64,000 nucleotides of DNA from Gardnerella greenwoodii 00703Dmash. Its GTDB lineage: Bacteria > Actinomycetota > Actinomycetes > Actinomycetales > Bifidobacteriaceae. Positions 36,451-46,332 of the stretch are shown in pieces. The position numbers and the translations under genes were made by a program. The first letter of the stretch is position 1. Each line of letters starts with the position of its first letter. The stretch is from positions 62,001-126,000 of the forward strand of contig NZ_ADEV01000003.1 of assembly GCF_000263635.1 (NCBI RefSeq), given 5' to 3'. The notes beneath the pieces were generated by a model. That model was not told where the DNA came from and searched no databases. It worked only from the letters and a program-made list of their open reading frames with translations.

Positions 36451-37689
36451 CTAAGCCTCAACCCACTTTTTCATGCGACGCATACCTTCTGCAAGCTGAT
36501 CGTCCGCGAGCGCGCAAGAAAATCGCAAATAACCTGGAGCCCCAAAAGCTTCACCAGGAACGGCAGCAACATGCGCTTCATCAAGCAACATTTCCGCGAA
36601 TCGCGAAGAAGTATGCGGAACTTCACGTTTTTCTCCAAGAGGACGCTCAAGAAGCGCCTCAACGTTAGCAAAAGCGTAAAAAGCGCCGTGAGGAAGCGGG
36701 CAGGTAACGCCGTCAATATTATTCAACGCTTCCACAATTGCCTTGCGACGAGCGTCAAAAGATTCGCGCATTGTGGAAACCACGTCTAAAGATCCGCCAA
36801 CTGCAGCAATTGCGGCTCGTTGCGAAATATTAGAAACGTTAGAAGTCATGTGACTTTGCAGCTTTACAGCAGCTTTTGCAACATCCGCAGGCGCAACCAT
36901 CCAACCAACTCGCCATCCTGGCATTGCGTAAGTCTTTGCAACACCGTTTAAAATCAACAGCTGATTTCTAACTTCTGGAACCTCAACGCCAATGTAAGAA
37001 GTTGAAATTCCGTCGTAATGAAGATGCTCGTAGATTTCGTCGGAAAGCACCCAAATATGGTGTTTTACGGCCCACTGGCCGATTGCGCGAATAGTTTGCG
37101 CGCTCCAAATAGCGCCCGTAGGATTCGACGGCGAAGTTACAATAATTGCGCGAGTGCGTGGGGTGCGTGCGGCTTCAAGCGCATCAATATCTGGCTCAAA
37201 ACCGCGTTCTGCGCCTGCCAAAACCGGCACAGGCACGCCGCCTGCAAGCTTTACGGCCTCAGGGTAGCTAGTCCAATATGGGGCTGGAATAATAACTTCA
37301 TCGCCATCATTTAAAAGAATTTGGCAAGCTTCGTAAACGGCTTGCTTTCCGCCGTTTGTTACTACGACTTGATTTGGTGAGACTTCGTAGCCAGAATCGC
37401 GCTTAACTTTGCGGGCGATTGCCTCTCTAAGCTCCGGCAGACCGGCAGTAGCGGTGTATCGGTAGTTGCGAGGGTCTTTGCAGGCAGCAGCTGCGGCTTC
37501 AACAATGTAGGAAGGAGTAGGGAAATCTGGCTCGCCTGCGCCGAAACTTACTACGTCAACGCCGGAAGCTTTCATAGCTTTTGCTTTGCCGTCGACTGCA
37601 AGCGTTGCGCTTGGGGCGACTTTGTTAATGCGATTGCTTAATACGCGCCAATCTTCTTGTGCGGAAGTATCTACCATATTCTCTGCCAT
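36451..37689 (-). CDS. Class I PLP-dependent aminotransferase, aspartate aminotransferase type
   Basis: 412 residues from the ATG at 37689 (MAENMVDTSAQEDW). The longer frame upstream is read from the dispersed repeat and is rejected. Family motifs are FGAGEPDFPTPSYI, YTATAGLPELREAI, VTSPSNPTGAIW, LSDEIYEHLHYDG, the PLP lysine in NGVAKTYAMPGWRVGW, and the substrate arginine in YLRFSCALAD. It probably moves amino groups between aspartate or a similar amino acid and 2-oxoglutarate. Actinobacterial members include AspC and arogenate/prephenate aminotransferases, so the exact substrate is open. Confidence 0.88.
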   Translation of the reverse strand: MAENMVDTSAQEDWRVLSNRINKVAPSATLAVDGKAKAMKASGVDVVSFGAGEPDFPTPSYIVEAAAAACKDPRNYRYTATAGLPELREAIARKVKRDSGYEVSPNQVVVTNGGKQAVYEACQILLNDGDEVIIPAPYWTSYPEAVKLAGGVPVPVLAGAERGFEPDIDALEAARTPRTRAIIVTSPSNPTGAIWSAQTIRAIGQWAVKHHIWVLSDEIYEHLHYDGISTSYIGVEVPEVRNQLLILNGVAKTYAMPGWRVGWMVAPADVAKAAVKLQSHMTSNVSNISQRAAIAAVGGSLDVVSTMRESFDARRKAIVEALNNIDGVTCPLPHGAFYAFANVEALLERPLGEKREVPHTSSRFAEMLLDEAHVAAVPGEAFGAPGYLRFSCALADDQLAEGMRRMKKWVEA

Positions 37690-37714
37690 GGTTTCTAGTG
37701 TAACCGCAAGCCGC

Positions 37715-37858
37715 GAAACGACAAATCTGCCGCAAATCTCCGGAGTTTGTTGCCGTTTCGGAAGCATTTGACCACATTTGCCGGAAAATTCCCGGAGTTT
37801 GTTGCCGTTTCAGACGCATTTGACCACATTTGCCGGAAAATTCCCGGCAAATGTAGCT
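37715..37858. repeat. Array of GCCGG repeats, reverse orientation
   Basis: Read on the minus strand, about three units (TTTGCCGGGAATTTTCCGGC, then AAATGTGGTCAAATGCGTC) repeat. Their GAAACGGCA segments, seen on the plus strand as TGCCGTTTC at 37751 and 37804, are 53 bp apart. The array fills the gap between proB and the aminotransferase gene. Confidence 0.75.
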
Positions 37859-37866
37859 GCAGCTAA

Positions 37867-39012
37867 TTACACAAGCACAAGATTGTCGCGATGCACCACC
37901 GGATGCGCATACTGCCTGCCAAGCGACTCCTCAAGCTCGTCGCTCGTGCGCCCCATAATCTCCGGAATCTCCTCAGCATCAAAAGCCACTAAACCTTTCG
38001 CCAAGTGATTTCCCTGCTCGTCGTCAATCCACACCGGATCCGTTGCCGAAAACTCGCCGCGCACACCCACAATACCGGCCGCAAGAAGGCTCGCACGTCC
38101 GCCGCGCACAGCTTTAGCAGCACCAGAATCAACCACTAAAGTTCCGTGCGGATTAGACGCAAACCCAATCCAAAGTCGCCTAGAAGAATCGCGCGTATGA
38201 ACCGGAGCAAACGCAGTTCCAACGGCATCTCCAGCAAGAGCAGGACCTGCGTTTCTAGCACAAGTAAGCACGGTTGGAATACCCGAAACTGCCGCCACAT
38301 GCGCGGCTTCCAGCTTCGTCACCATACCCCCAGTACCTACACCCGAAACGCTTGCACCAACTTTCACTTCTTCTAAAGCGCGCGTCACATCTGGCACAAA
38401 GCTCACTCGTTTTGCGCCAGGCTCGCTAGGCGGCGCAGTATAAAGCGAATCTACATCTGTAAGCAGCACAAGCGCTTCTGCACGCACAATATTCGCAACT
38501 AATGCTGCAAGTCTGTCGTTGTCACCGAATCGAATTTCGTTGCTAGAAAGCGCATCGTTTTCGTTTACGATTGGAATTACGCCAAGTTCAAGAAGCCGCA
38601 GCATTGTGCGCTGAGCGTTACGGTAGCGAGACGGCGAAATAGTAACGTCCGCTGTTAGCAGCATCTGCCCTACTCTGAAACCAAATTGCGAAAATGCTGC
38701 TTCATATTGTGCCATAAGCAAGCCTTGACCAACTGAAGCCGTGGCCTGCTGAGTTGGCACATCTTTTGGACGCTCCGCAAAACCAAGTAGCCCAAAGCCT
38801 GCGGCAATTGCGCCAGAAGACACAAGAACAATTCGAGCACCTTGCATTTGCGCGTGACTAATTGCAGAAACAAGAGCGCGCAACTTTTGCACATCCAGCT
38901 GCCCAGACGCGTCCGTAAGCGAGCTTGAGCCTACTTTTACAACGATTGTGCGCGCCTCGCGGATTGAACGCCGAACCCCGTCTTCGGTAAGTTCAATTTC
39001 CGGATTGCTCAT
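37867..39012 (-). CDS. proB: Glutamate 5-kinase with PUA domain
   Basis: 381 residues, full length. The amino-acid kinase domain (about 1-265) has TIVVKVGSSSLTD, LVSSGAIAAGF, IPIVNENDAL, FGDNDRLAA and GTGGMVTKLEAA. A C-terminal PUA domain follows (GGRASLLAAGIVGVRGEF). It catalyses ATP-dependent phosphorylation of glutamate, the first step of proline synthesis, normally inhibited by proline. It follows obg after 21 bp, a common obg-proB arrangement. proA is not in the window. Confidence 0.95.
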   Translation of the reverse strand: MSNPEIELTEDGVRRSIREARTIVVKVGSSSLTDASGQLDVQKLRALVSAISHAQMQGARIVLVSSGAIAAGFGLLGFAERPKDVPTQQATASVGQGLLMAQYEAAFSQFGFRVGQMLLTADVTISPSRYRNAQRTMLRLLELGVIPIVNENDALSSNEIRFGDNDRLAALVANIVRAEALVLLTDVDSLYTAPPSEPGAKRVSFVPDVTRALEEVKVGASVSGVGTGGMVTKLEAAHVAAVSGIPTVLTCARNAGPALAGDAVGTAFAPVHTRDSSRRLWIGFASNPHGTLVVDSGAAKAVRGGRASLLAAGIVGVRGEFSATDPVWIDDEQGNHLAKGLVAFDAEEIPEIMGRTSDELEESLGRQYAHPVVHRDNLVLV

Positions 39013-39033
39013 ATGATTTACCCCTTGATTTCG

Positions 39034-40716
39034 TTAGTTTTCCTGCTCTTCACCGCGCCCAAATAAGCTATTTTCGTCATGGCGATCGTCGTCCACAGAA
39101 GGATCCGCCCAGTGGCCCGACTTTCGCTCAGCCATCATCGCTTCTCGAACCGCAGATTTAGCGTCCATCATGCTGTGATAATCGCGTCGACGCTCTGCAT
39201 TCGTGCGCCTTGCGCCGCGAGGATCGTTCGCTTCAAGTCGCAAATCTTTACCACGCGCACCCAAGTTAGCTCCGTCCAATCCTTCCGCACCGGCTGCAAT
39301 GCTTGGATCCCAGTCGAAGCAAACCATGTGATTGCCAGTGCCAATGCGAATTTCATCTCCCGGACGCGCGCCCTTCTTGCGCAATTCATCCTCAACGCCA
39401 AGCTTTGCCAAACGATCCGCCAAGTAGCCTACGGCTTCGTCGTTGTCAAAATTCGTTTGCATAACCCAGCGCTCAGGCTTGGTGCCGGTTACAGTGAACC
39501 AAAAATCGCCGTTTCTGTCTTCTTCGCGCTTAATTTCAAAGTCCGAACTGTTTCCGCGACCATCATCGCGACGCCTGCGCAAAGTCGAAGCAGGCTGCTC
39601 AAGAGGCTGAATAACAACGCGCTCTTCTTCGCGAGCCGCTTCCTCGGCAGCGAGCTTCTCACGCATCTTTTCAACCAGTCTACCAAGCGCAAAACCAAGC
39701 TCTTTCAAGCCTTCGTGAGATGCTGTAGAAATCTCAAATACAGTCAATCCCATTTTCTCAAACTCGCCACGCACAAAATCAGCCAATTCCTTAGCTTCAG
39801 GAACGTCGACTTTGTTAAGAATAATAATTCGCGGACGCTCCGGAATTGGGATTGCACCCAACGGAAGCTCAAGTTTGTTAGCGTATTGCGAAAGCTCATG
39901 TTCAAGAGCGTGATAGTCGCTAATTGGGTCGCGATTTGGCTCAAGAGTTGCGCAATCAATTACGTGCGCAATAATTTCCGTGCGCTCAATATGGCGCAAA
40001 AACTCAAGACCCAAGCCCTTTCCTTCGGATGCTCCTGGAATCAAACCTGGCACATCTGCAATTGTGTAGCGATAATTTCCGAAACTTACTACGCCAAGAT
40101 TTGGCACCAAAGTAGTAAACGGATAGTCAGCAATTTTTGGTTTTGCTGCGCTAATTGATGCGACTAGGCTTGATTTTCCTGCAGATGGGAAGCCGACTAA
40201 AGCTACGTCTGCAATGGATTTGAGTTCCAAAATTACGTCGCGCTCTTCGCCCGGCTCGCCCAAAAGAGCAAAACCTGGAGCACGTCGTACCTTATTTGCC
40301 AAAGCTGCGTTGCCAAGACCGCCGGCACCGCCTTGAGCTACAACGAATTTATCTCCAACATGACGCAAATCCGCCAAAACTTCACCCGGACGCTTAGAAG
40401 CTCCAGCTGCGCCTTTGGCTGTGAAAACAACAGTTCCAACAGGCACAGGAAGCACCAAATCAGCGCCTTTTGAACCGTCTTTAGTGTCGCCTAAGCCCAT
40501 CGTGCCATTCTCTGCTGTGCGATGAGGCATAAAACGGTAGTCGAGTAAGCTATTTGCGTTACGATCAGCTACAAAAATAACTGAACCGCCGTCGCCACCA
40601 TTGCCGCCGTTTGGACCTGCCAATGGCTTGTACTTTTCGCGACGGACTCCGGCGGAACCATTGCCGCCGTCGCCACCCTTCACGTGCACTGTTACGCGAT
40701 CTACAAAATCACTCAT
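39034..40716 (-). CDS. obg: GTPase Obg/CgtA
   Basis: 560 residues. The Gly-rich Obg fold covers 1-160 ([19 protein letters not shown]). The G domain (about 165-345) has P-loop [10 protein letters not shown], switch [12 protein letters not shown] and NKVD. The C-terminal OCT domain (about 390-470) includes [20 protein letters not shown] charged tail with [19 protein letters not shown] follows, as in other actinobacteria. Obg binds the 50S subunit and links ribosome assembly to growth control. It lies behind rplU-rpmA, from which a terminator at 40771-40799 separates it, so read-through or its own promoter drives it. Confidence 0.96.
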   Translation of the reverse strand: MSDFVDRVTVHVKGGDGGNGSAGVRREKYKPLAGPNGGNGGDGGSVIFVADRNANSLLDYRFMPHRTAENGTMGLGDTKDGSKGADLVLPVPVGTVVFTAKGAAGASKRPGEVLADLRHVGDKFVVAQGGAGGLGNAALANKVRRAPGFALLGEPGEERDVILELKSIADVALVGFPSAGKSSLVASISAAKPKIADYPFTTLVPNLGVVSFGNYRYTIADVPGLIPGASEGKGLGLEFLRHIERTEIIAHVIDCATLEPNRDPISDYHALEHELSQYANKLELPLGAIPIPERPRIIILNKVDVPEAKELADFVRGEFEKMGLTVFEISTASHEGLKELGFALGRLVEKMREKLAAEEAAREEERVVIQPLEQPASTLRRRRDDGRGNSSDFEIKREEDRNGDFWFTVTGTKPERWVMQTNFDNDEAVGYLADRLAKLGVEDELRKKGARPGDEIRIGTGNHMVCFDWDPSIAAGAEGLDGANLGARGKDLRLEANDPRGARRTNAERRRDYHSMMDAKSAVREAMMAERKSGHWADPSVDDDRHDENSLFGRGEEQEN

Positions 40717-40770
40717 ACTGCTACCTTACTCGAAGCTAAACACTTAAATTCGCGGAAACAAATCAAGAAC

Positions 40771-40799
40771 AAAAAAGCCGCACCGAATTGGGTGCGGCT
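40771..40799 (-). terminator. Terminator between rpmA and obg
   Basis: AGCCGCACC (40776-40784) pairs with GGTGCGGCT (40791-40799), loop GAATTG. On the minus strand TTTTTT (40776-40771) follows. Confidence 0.9.
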
Positions 40800-40817
40800 C
40801 GAAGACTAATCTGTCAC

Positions 40818-41069
40818 TCAGGCGGTAACAACGTCAACAACCTTGCGGTCGCGACGAATACCGAACTTCACATTGCCGTCCGTCAAAGCGTACAGCGTGT
40901 GATCCTTGCCCAAAGCAACATTCTGACCGGCGTGGAACTTAGTGCCGCGCTGACGAACAATAATGTTGCCAGCCACAACAGCTTCACCGCCGAACTTCTT
41001 CACACCAAGATATTGCGCTTGCGAGTCGCGACCGTTGCGCGAGCTAGACGCACCCTTCTTATGTGCCAT
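40818..41069 (-). CDS. rpmA: 50S ribosomal protein L27
   Basis: 83 residues with the L27 signature [20 protein letters not shown] and [18 protein letters not shown]. Its N-terminus reaches the peptidyl-transferase centre. It begins 33 bp after rplU. Confidence 0.97.
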   Translation of the reverse strand: MAHKKGASSSRNGRDSQAQYLGVKKFGGEAVVAGNIIVRQRGTKFHAGQNVALGKDHTLYALTDGNVKFGIRRDRKVVDVVTA

Positions 41070-41102
41070 CTCACTGTCCTTTCAGGTTTATAACACCGTC
41101 AA

Positions 41103-41411
41103 TCAGGCGATGGCCGTGATCTTGACGAGAGTCAACTTCTGGCGATGACCCTTGCGACGAGCCACACCAGTCTTGTTCTTAAACTTCATAATGCTAATCT
41201 TTGGACCCTTGGCTTCGTCGTTCAAGACTTCTGCCTTCACTGTGATCTTAGCAAGATCCTTGGCGCTTAAGGTCACCTTAGCACCGTCAACAACGAGCGC
41301 GACCGGGAATTCCACGGTATCGCCCTTCTTCGCATCGAGACGGTTCACGAGAATGGCGTCGCCAACCTCGACCTTCTCTTGATGGCCACCGGCCTTCACA
41401 ATCGCGTACAT
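41103..41411 (-). CDS. rplU: 50S ribosomal protein L21
   Basis: 102 residues with [18 protein letters not shown] at the start and [19 protein letters not shown] near the end, both L21 signatures. It opens the rplU-rpmA(-obg-proB) cluster. Confidence 0.97.
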   Translation of the reverse strand: MYAIVKAGGHQEKVEVGDAILVNRLDAKKGDTVEFPVALVVDGAKVTLSAKDLAKITVKAEVLNDEAKGPKISIMKFKNKTGVARRKGHRQKLTLVKITAIA

Positions 41412-41446
41412 AATTCGTTCCTTAGCTCAATTGAAAGCTTACTTCT

Positions 41447-41520
41447 GTCTTGCGCACAGCAAAATGCGCGCGGCAAGACACCGACTATCAAAAATACACC
41501 CACCCATGTACTAACGTCAA
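41447..41520 (-). promoter_or_regulatory. Promoter and hairpin leader of rplU
   Basis: On the minus strand TTGACG (41520-41515), an 18-bp spacer and TATTTT (41496-41491) form a likely promoter. The leader contains GTCTTG (41447-41452)/CAAGAC (41474-41479) with an inner GCGCA/TGCGC stem, a possible L21-type leader structure. Confidence 0.55.
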
Positions 41521-41601
41521 GTGGTTAGTTTCATGGGGCAATGCAGACAATATTCAATATTGTACTCAAGGCATATACTTAATAGATTATCCTTAAGATT
41601 A

Positions 41602-44600
41602 TTAATACTCCGTAGGCTCTCTATATTCCGTATATTCTTCAGTTTTTGCAGGTTCAGAAGATTCAGTAGATTCAGTAGATTCTACAGATTCAGTAGATTC
41701 CGCATTTTCCGCGAGATTAGCAGTTTCTTTAGTTTCAATTACTTCCGCATTTTCCGCACTTTCCGCAGATTCTACATTTTCCGTATTTCCATCATTTCCA
41801 GAATTTCCAGCAGATTCTGTAGATTCACTAATTGCGGACGCTGCAGCAATACGCGCAAGCTTAGCACGCACTTCAGCGCTAGAACCCTGCTGCTTTTGAG
41901 GTTCTGGAGCAACAGTAGAAGTTCCATGACCATACTTGTTCGTTTTCACAAACGGATCGCCACCCTTAAGCGCATAAGGGTCGGCATATTCTGAAGAAAC
42001 CGTCGGCTCATCGTGCAGAATAAATCCACGACCCTTGCACGTTGGGCATTCCTCCGAGAAGGCTTCAACCAAACCCTGTCCAACACGCTTACGCGTCATT
42101 TGCACAAGACCAAGCGAAGTAACTTCAGCAACCTGATGCTTAGTTCTATCGCGCGCCAAGCACTCAAGCAGTCTTCGCAACACCAAATCACGGTTGGCTG
42201 GCATAACCATGTCTACATAATCAATCATTACCATGCCGCCAATATCGCGCAAACGCAACTGTCGCGCAATTTCTTCGGAAGCTTCCAAATTACAGCGAGT
42301 AACCGTTTCTTCCAAAGACTTACCGCGTCCAATAAAACGACCAGTATTAACGTCAATAGTAGTCATAGCTTCAGTTCGATCAATAACAATCGAGCCACCC
42401 GACTGCAAGTAAACCTGACGCTCCATGCCCTTTCGAAGCTGGCTATCAATCTGCCACTTGTCGAAAATATCTTTGCCTTCATGCTCAGCAGGATCCCAAT
42501 ACTCAACCTTGCTCAACAAATCAGGTGCCATCATTTCAAGATATTCATTAATGCGCTGGTGCACGCCCTCGCCTTCAACAATAAGCTTCTGGAAGTCATC
42601 GTTGAAAATATCTCGAACAACACGAATAGCCACATCCGGCTCGCCTTGAAGCAGCTTAGGACGCTTGCCGTGCAAATACTCCTCGCGCTTCGCTTCAATA
42701 CGATCCCACTGCTTAACAAGCGATTCAAGATCCTTTTGAATTGCCTCTTCGCTTGCACCCTCAGCAGCAGTACGAATAATAATGCCCATATCTTTTGGAG
42801 CAATCTTAGAAACAATAGCGCGCAAACGCGAGCGCTCACGATCTGAAAGCTTGCGACTTACGCCCGTCATTCCGCCAGAAGGAACAAGCACAAGGAAACG
42901 ACCAGCAAGAGTTACTTGCGAAGTTAGTCGCGCACCCTTGTGACCAATCGGATCCTTAGTAACCTGCACAAGCACAGGATCTCCGGACTTAAAAGCAAGC
43001 TCAATTCTGCGAGGCTGGCCTTCCAAACGCGTCATATCCCAGTTGACTTCGCCAGCATAAAGCACGCCATTTCGAGCCTGACCAATATCCACAAATGCAG
43101 CTTCCATACTTGGAAGAACGTTTTGAATACGACCAAGATAAATATTGCCAACAGTTGCAACTTCTTGAATATCGGAAACGTAGTGTTCAACAAGAATATT
43201 GTCTTCGATAACAGAAATTTGCGTGTGACGATCGCGCTCGCGAACCACCATCAAACGATCAACATTTTCGCGACGAGCAAGGAAATCCTGCTCCATAATT
43301 AAGTTTTGACGCGCGCGCTCACGGCGATTGTCACGACGGCGCTGACGCTTTGCTTCAAGTCTAGTAGAGCCCTCAATATCTGTGATTTCGTCAATATACT
43401 GCTGCTTGCGAGAGCGCCTAGAAGATAAATCGTCACTACTTAAGCGAGAAGAAGCAAATGAATCATCCGAGGAAGACAACGACGACTGCGAAGACTGCGA
43501 TTGCGACGAAGCTGCGGAATCATCCGAAGACTTAGAGCGGCGACGACGGCGACGACGCGTGTACAGCGTTTCTTCTTCGTCTTGAGCGCGAAGTTCTTCT
43601 GGATCTGGGATTAAATCGCGATCTTCCTGAGGTACTTCGTCAAGATTTTCGCGCGAAGAACGACGACGGCGACGACGACGCGTTATCATTCCCTCATCGT
43701 CATCTTCATCAAAAATGCTGCTTGACGAGTCGCGAATACGACGGCGACGACGCAAGCCAGCATCCTGATCATCATCTTGACCATCATCATTACTGTCTTG
43801 ATTATCATCTCGAATGTCGTTGCGATCGCTGCGGTCGTCGCTATTGCTGCGATTCCTTCGATTGCGAAGATTTCCTCGATTGCTGCGATCGCTTCTGTTG
43901 CCGCGATCGTCGCTATCGTCTCCATCTAAAATATCGCTAACATCAAGAGTTTCATCGATTTTAGTATCAATAGGCGCATAAACAATATCGTCATACGCAA
44001 GATCCTCTTCAATTTGCTCGACTTCGGCAGCAGCTCGGCGCTCAACCGCGTTAAGACGACGCGAGCGGCGAGAACGTTGGCTTTTTTGAGAAGATTCATT
44101 GCGATTGCGATTATTGCGACGGCTTTGACGCTCATTCGCACTGTTTTCAGATTCGTCTTCAAAATCCGATTGAGAATCAGAACGCGCGTCCGCGCGAGAA
44201 TTTGCGCGCGAATCAGAGCGAGAATCAGAGCGAGAATCCGCGCGGGAAGACGAATGTGAATCCGCGCGAGAATCATCGCTGGAATCTGCGCGCAAACGTT
44301 CGCTTTCATTCCCACTATTAACATGAGCAGGCAAAACAGGCTCTTGGAATAGCAAAGAAGTGATAGGGCGCGATGGCGTGTGACTTTCAGCGTTACTTTC
44401 AACGTTACTTTCAGCGTTATTGTAGACTCGGCCGCCAAGATTGCTTTCGGAGCGGCCTTCAACGTTATTAGAGCGAGCAGCAGCGCGATTATTATCGCGA
44501 CTATTAGTGCGTGTGCTGACATTTGTGCGATTATTATCACCGCTATCAACACCACTATCGAAAATCTTCGTGCTCGACTCTTCTACCTTCAATTCCATTG

Positions 44601-44823
44601 CTTCTCCGGCGGCACCAGCACCACGCGTCACACGACGACCGCGGCGACGACGCACAACTCCAGCAGAAGCAGCGGAACCAGCAGCTATACCTGCAGCAGA
44701 AGCGCCAACAAACGACGCATCTTTAGCATCTTTAGCATCTTTAGCTGCAACCGGATTTTTAGACACAGTTATACTATTTTCAGCTTCAGATTCATTGAAG
44801 CGTTCTCTCATTATTCTGGGCAC
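41602..44823 (-). CDS. rne: Ribonuclease E/G family endoribonuclease
   Basis: About 1,073 residues. A GTG at 44823 follows GAGGAG by four bases; an ATG at 44811 is the alternative. The first 520 residues are disordered, acidic and Arg-rich, with runs such as RRRRRRRR and repeated Asp-Ser-Arg units. The catalytic core follows: S1 domain (VGNIYLGRIQNVLPSMEAAF about 565), DNase I-like site with TIDVNTGRFIGRG (about 826) and GGMVMIDYVDM (about 866), and Zn-link CPTCKGRG (about 929). A Glu/Ser/Thr-rich tail ends the protein. It cuts single-stranded AU-rich RNA in mRNA decay and rRNA processing. Long N-terminal extensions are typical of actinobacteria. Confidence 0.93.
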   Translation of the reverse strand: MPRIMRERFNESEAENSITVSKNPVAAKDAKDAKDASFVGASAAGIAAGSAASAGVVRRRRGRRVTRGAGAAGEAMELKVEESSTKIFDSGVDSGDNNRTNVSTRTNSRDNNRAAARSNNVEGRSESNLGGRVYNNAESNVESNAESHTPSRPITSLLFQEPVLPAHVNSGNESERLRADSSDDSRADSHSSSRADSRSDSRSDSRANSRADARSDSQSDFEDESENSANERQSRRNNRNRNESSQKSQRSRRSRRLNAVERRAAAEVEQIEEDLAYDDIVYAPIDTKIDETLDVSDILDGDDSDDRGNRSDRSNRGNLRNRRNRSNSDDRSDRNDIRDDNQDSNDDGQDDDQDAGLRRRRRIRDSSSSIFDEDDDEGMITRRRRRRRSSRENLDEVPQEDRDLIPDPEELRAQDEEETLYTRRRRRRRSKSSDDSAASSQSQSSQSSLSSSDDSFASSRLSSDDLSSRRSRKQQYIDEITDIEGSTRLEAKRQRRRDNRRERARQNLIMEQDFLARRENVDRLMVVRERDRHTQISVIEDNILVEHYVSDIQEVATVGNIYLGRIQNVLPSMEAAFVDIGQARNGVLYAGEVNWDMTRLEGQPRRIELAFKSGDPVLVQVTKDPIGHKGARLTSQVTLAGRFLVLVPSGGMTGVSRKLSDRERSRLRAIVSKIAPKDMGIIIRTAAEGASEEAIQKDLESLVKQWDRIEAKREEYLHGKRPKLLQGEPDVAIRVVRDIFNDDFQKLIVEGEGVHQRINEYLEMMAPDLLSKVEYWDPAEHEGKDIFDKWQIDSQLRKGMERQVYLQSGGSIVIDRTEAMTTIDVNTGRFIGRGKSLEETVTRCNLEASEEIARQLRLRDIGGMVMIDYVDMVMPANRDLVLRRLLECLARDRTKHQVAEVTSLGLVQMTRKRVGQGLVEAFSEECPTCKGRGFILHDEPTVSSEYADPYALKGGDPFVKTNKYGHGTSTVAPEPQKQQGSSAEVRAKLARIAAASAISESTESAGNSGNDGNTENVESAESAENAEVIETKETANLAENAESTESVESTESTESSEPAKTEEYTEYREPTEY

Positions 44824-45259
44824 TATGCTCCTCACGAAACGCTGCAATCGCCTCGCATCCCTGGCTTTAAGATGAACACGCACACACGCGAGCCACCCCA
44901 AGGCTCTCTACAAAGTCTAATTGCGCGACGGCGGACGCCAGCCTCGGAAAAACACTCACGAGGGGATCGACGCCATCAATCGCTCGGCGGCTTGCAGTGC
45001 CACCGTTCTCTAGTATGCCATATTGCCGAGTCAAATATCTAATTTACTGAATATTAAAATTTACAACGTTGCTTTTAAGCCAAAAGCAGAAAAACTACAC
45101 ACGCGCTACTATCTGCACTAATGCAAATCGTTTGCGCACTCGCAAAAGTTGCATATCGCTCCTATAGTTGCAGCAGAGGTTTGTACGAATATATTTGCGC
45201 ACTACTTAATATTTGGAATAATATTTGGAATAATTTGCGATACCCTTGGGAGGCACGAA
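44824..45259. other. 436-bp divergent intergenic region, rne / AEC transporter
   Basis: It contains the 5' leader of rne and an AT-rich stretch at 45040-45070. CTCGGCGGC near 44980 and GCCGAG near 45030 could pair in the rne leader, and TTGACT on the minus strand (about 45036) is a -35-like hexamer without a clear -10. A small frame preceding the AEC gene looks spurious. Confidence 0.4.
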
Positions 45260-46201
45260 ATGGGCTTAATCAGCGCTATGCAAGGCTTTTGCGTAATCGG
45301 CATTGTGATTCTTGCCGGCTATATTACCGCTCGCCTTCACATTGGCGGCTCTCAAGCTCAAATGGTGCTAAATCGAGTAAGTTTCTTCGTTTCAAGCCCT
45401 TGCTTAATGTTCGCAATTCTTTCTAAAGAGCCTATTTTTGAGATTTTTCATTCTTCGATTTTTGTTGCGTTCTTTTCTGCAATGATTGTTGGACTTGCGT
45501 TCATATTGCTTAACCGCATATTTTTCCACCTTCCTGCAGCCGACTGCACAATTGGCGCGCTTAATTCGCTTTACTTAAATTCCAATAATATCGGCTTGCC
45601 AGTTGCCACTTATATTCTTGGAAATCCTGCACTCGTAGCGCCAATTTTGGTTATGCAACAGGCCGTTTTTACTCCTGTTGGCTTGACGGTTCTTGACATC
45701 ACGACTACCGGCAAATTCTCGCTTAAGCGTATTGCTCAGCAGCCTTTGAAGCAGCCGCTTTTAATTGGATCTCTTGGCGGAATTGTGATTTCTGCGATTT
45801 CCGCAAAAGTTGGCTATTCCCCTGTTCCGAATTTTTTGTACGATCCTATTAAAATGATTGGCAATTCCGCAGTCCCTATGATTTTGATGGCTTTCGGTAT
45901 GTCGCTTTACGGAAGTAGACCTTTGCAGAAGGATTCAAATCGCGCTGCGATTGCAACAGTTGCGGTGCTGAAAAATTTGATTATGCCAATTATTGCGTTT
46001 TTGCTGGCTTACTTTGTGATGGGTTTTCGCGGGGCGACTTTGTACGCGTGCGTTGTGCTTGCGGCGCTTCCAACAGGCCAAAACGTCTACAATTATGCGG
46101 CTAGATACGGCGTTGGCTTAAGTTTCGCTCGCGACGGCATACTGTTTTCTACAGTCACCAGCCCGATTTGCATAGCTGTAATCGCCGCCATTTTGGGGTA
46201 A
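45260..46201 (+). CDS. AEC-family (auxin efflux carrier type) permease
   Basis: 313 residues from the ATG at 45260, chosen because GGGAGG lies six bases upstream; an in-frame ATG at 45149 would add an improbable 37 residues. About ten membrane spans are seen, split by a central loop. NSLYLNSNNIGLPVATYILG and the closing VVLAALPTGQNVYNYAARYG are typical of AEC proteins. Bacterial members export or import small organic acids such as malate. The substrate is not readable here. Confidence 0.85.
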   Translation: MGLISAMQGFCVIGIVILAGYITARLHIGGSQAQMVLNRVSFFVSSPCLMFAILSKEPIFEIFHSSIFVAFFSAMIVGLAFILLNRIFFHLPAADCTIGALNSLYLNSNNIGLPVATYILGNPALVAPILVMQQAVFTPVGLTVLDITTTGKFSLKRIAQQPLKQPLLIGSLGGIVISAISAKVGYSPVPNFLYDPIKMIGNSAVPMILMAFGMSLYGSRPLQKDSNRAAIATVAVLKNLIMPIIAFLLAYFVMGFRGATLYACVVLAALPTGQNVYNYAARYGVGLSFARDGILFSTVTSPICIAVIAAILG

Positions 46202-46254
46202 CTAATTCTCGCACATTCGTAGCATTTGCAACAAGAAATTTGCCTTTCGCAAGT

Positions 46255-46310
46255 TGGAAGTCTACTTCCAGATTCCGCAAAACTAACTCATACCTGGAAG
46301 TCTACTTCCA
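46255..46310. repeat. Two identical 16-bp palindromes 40 bp apart
   Basis: TGGAAGTCTACTTCCA occurs at 46255-46270 and 46295-46310, each a perfect TGGAAGT/ACTTCCA palindrome around CT. They lie between the convergent AEC and maf-nudix genes. Confidence 0.6.
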
Positions 46311-46332
46311 AATTGAAGCTACCTTTGCGCAC

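Noticed and set aside
37690..37767. N-terminal extension of the aminotransferase to 37767
   Set aside because: The extra residues are read from the dispersed GCCGG repeat; the family normally starts near the ATG at 37689.
43926..44555. A 209-codon minus-strand frame within the rne N-terminal region
   Set aside because: It is an alternative reading of repetitive Asp/Arg/Ser codons, with Leu/Ile-rich nonsense composition.
45149..45259. Longer start of the AEC transporter at 45149
   Set aside because: GGGAGG six bases before the ATG at 45260 and the usual AEC N-terminus favour the shorter form.
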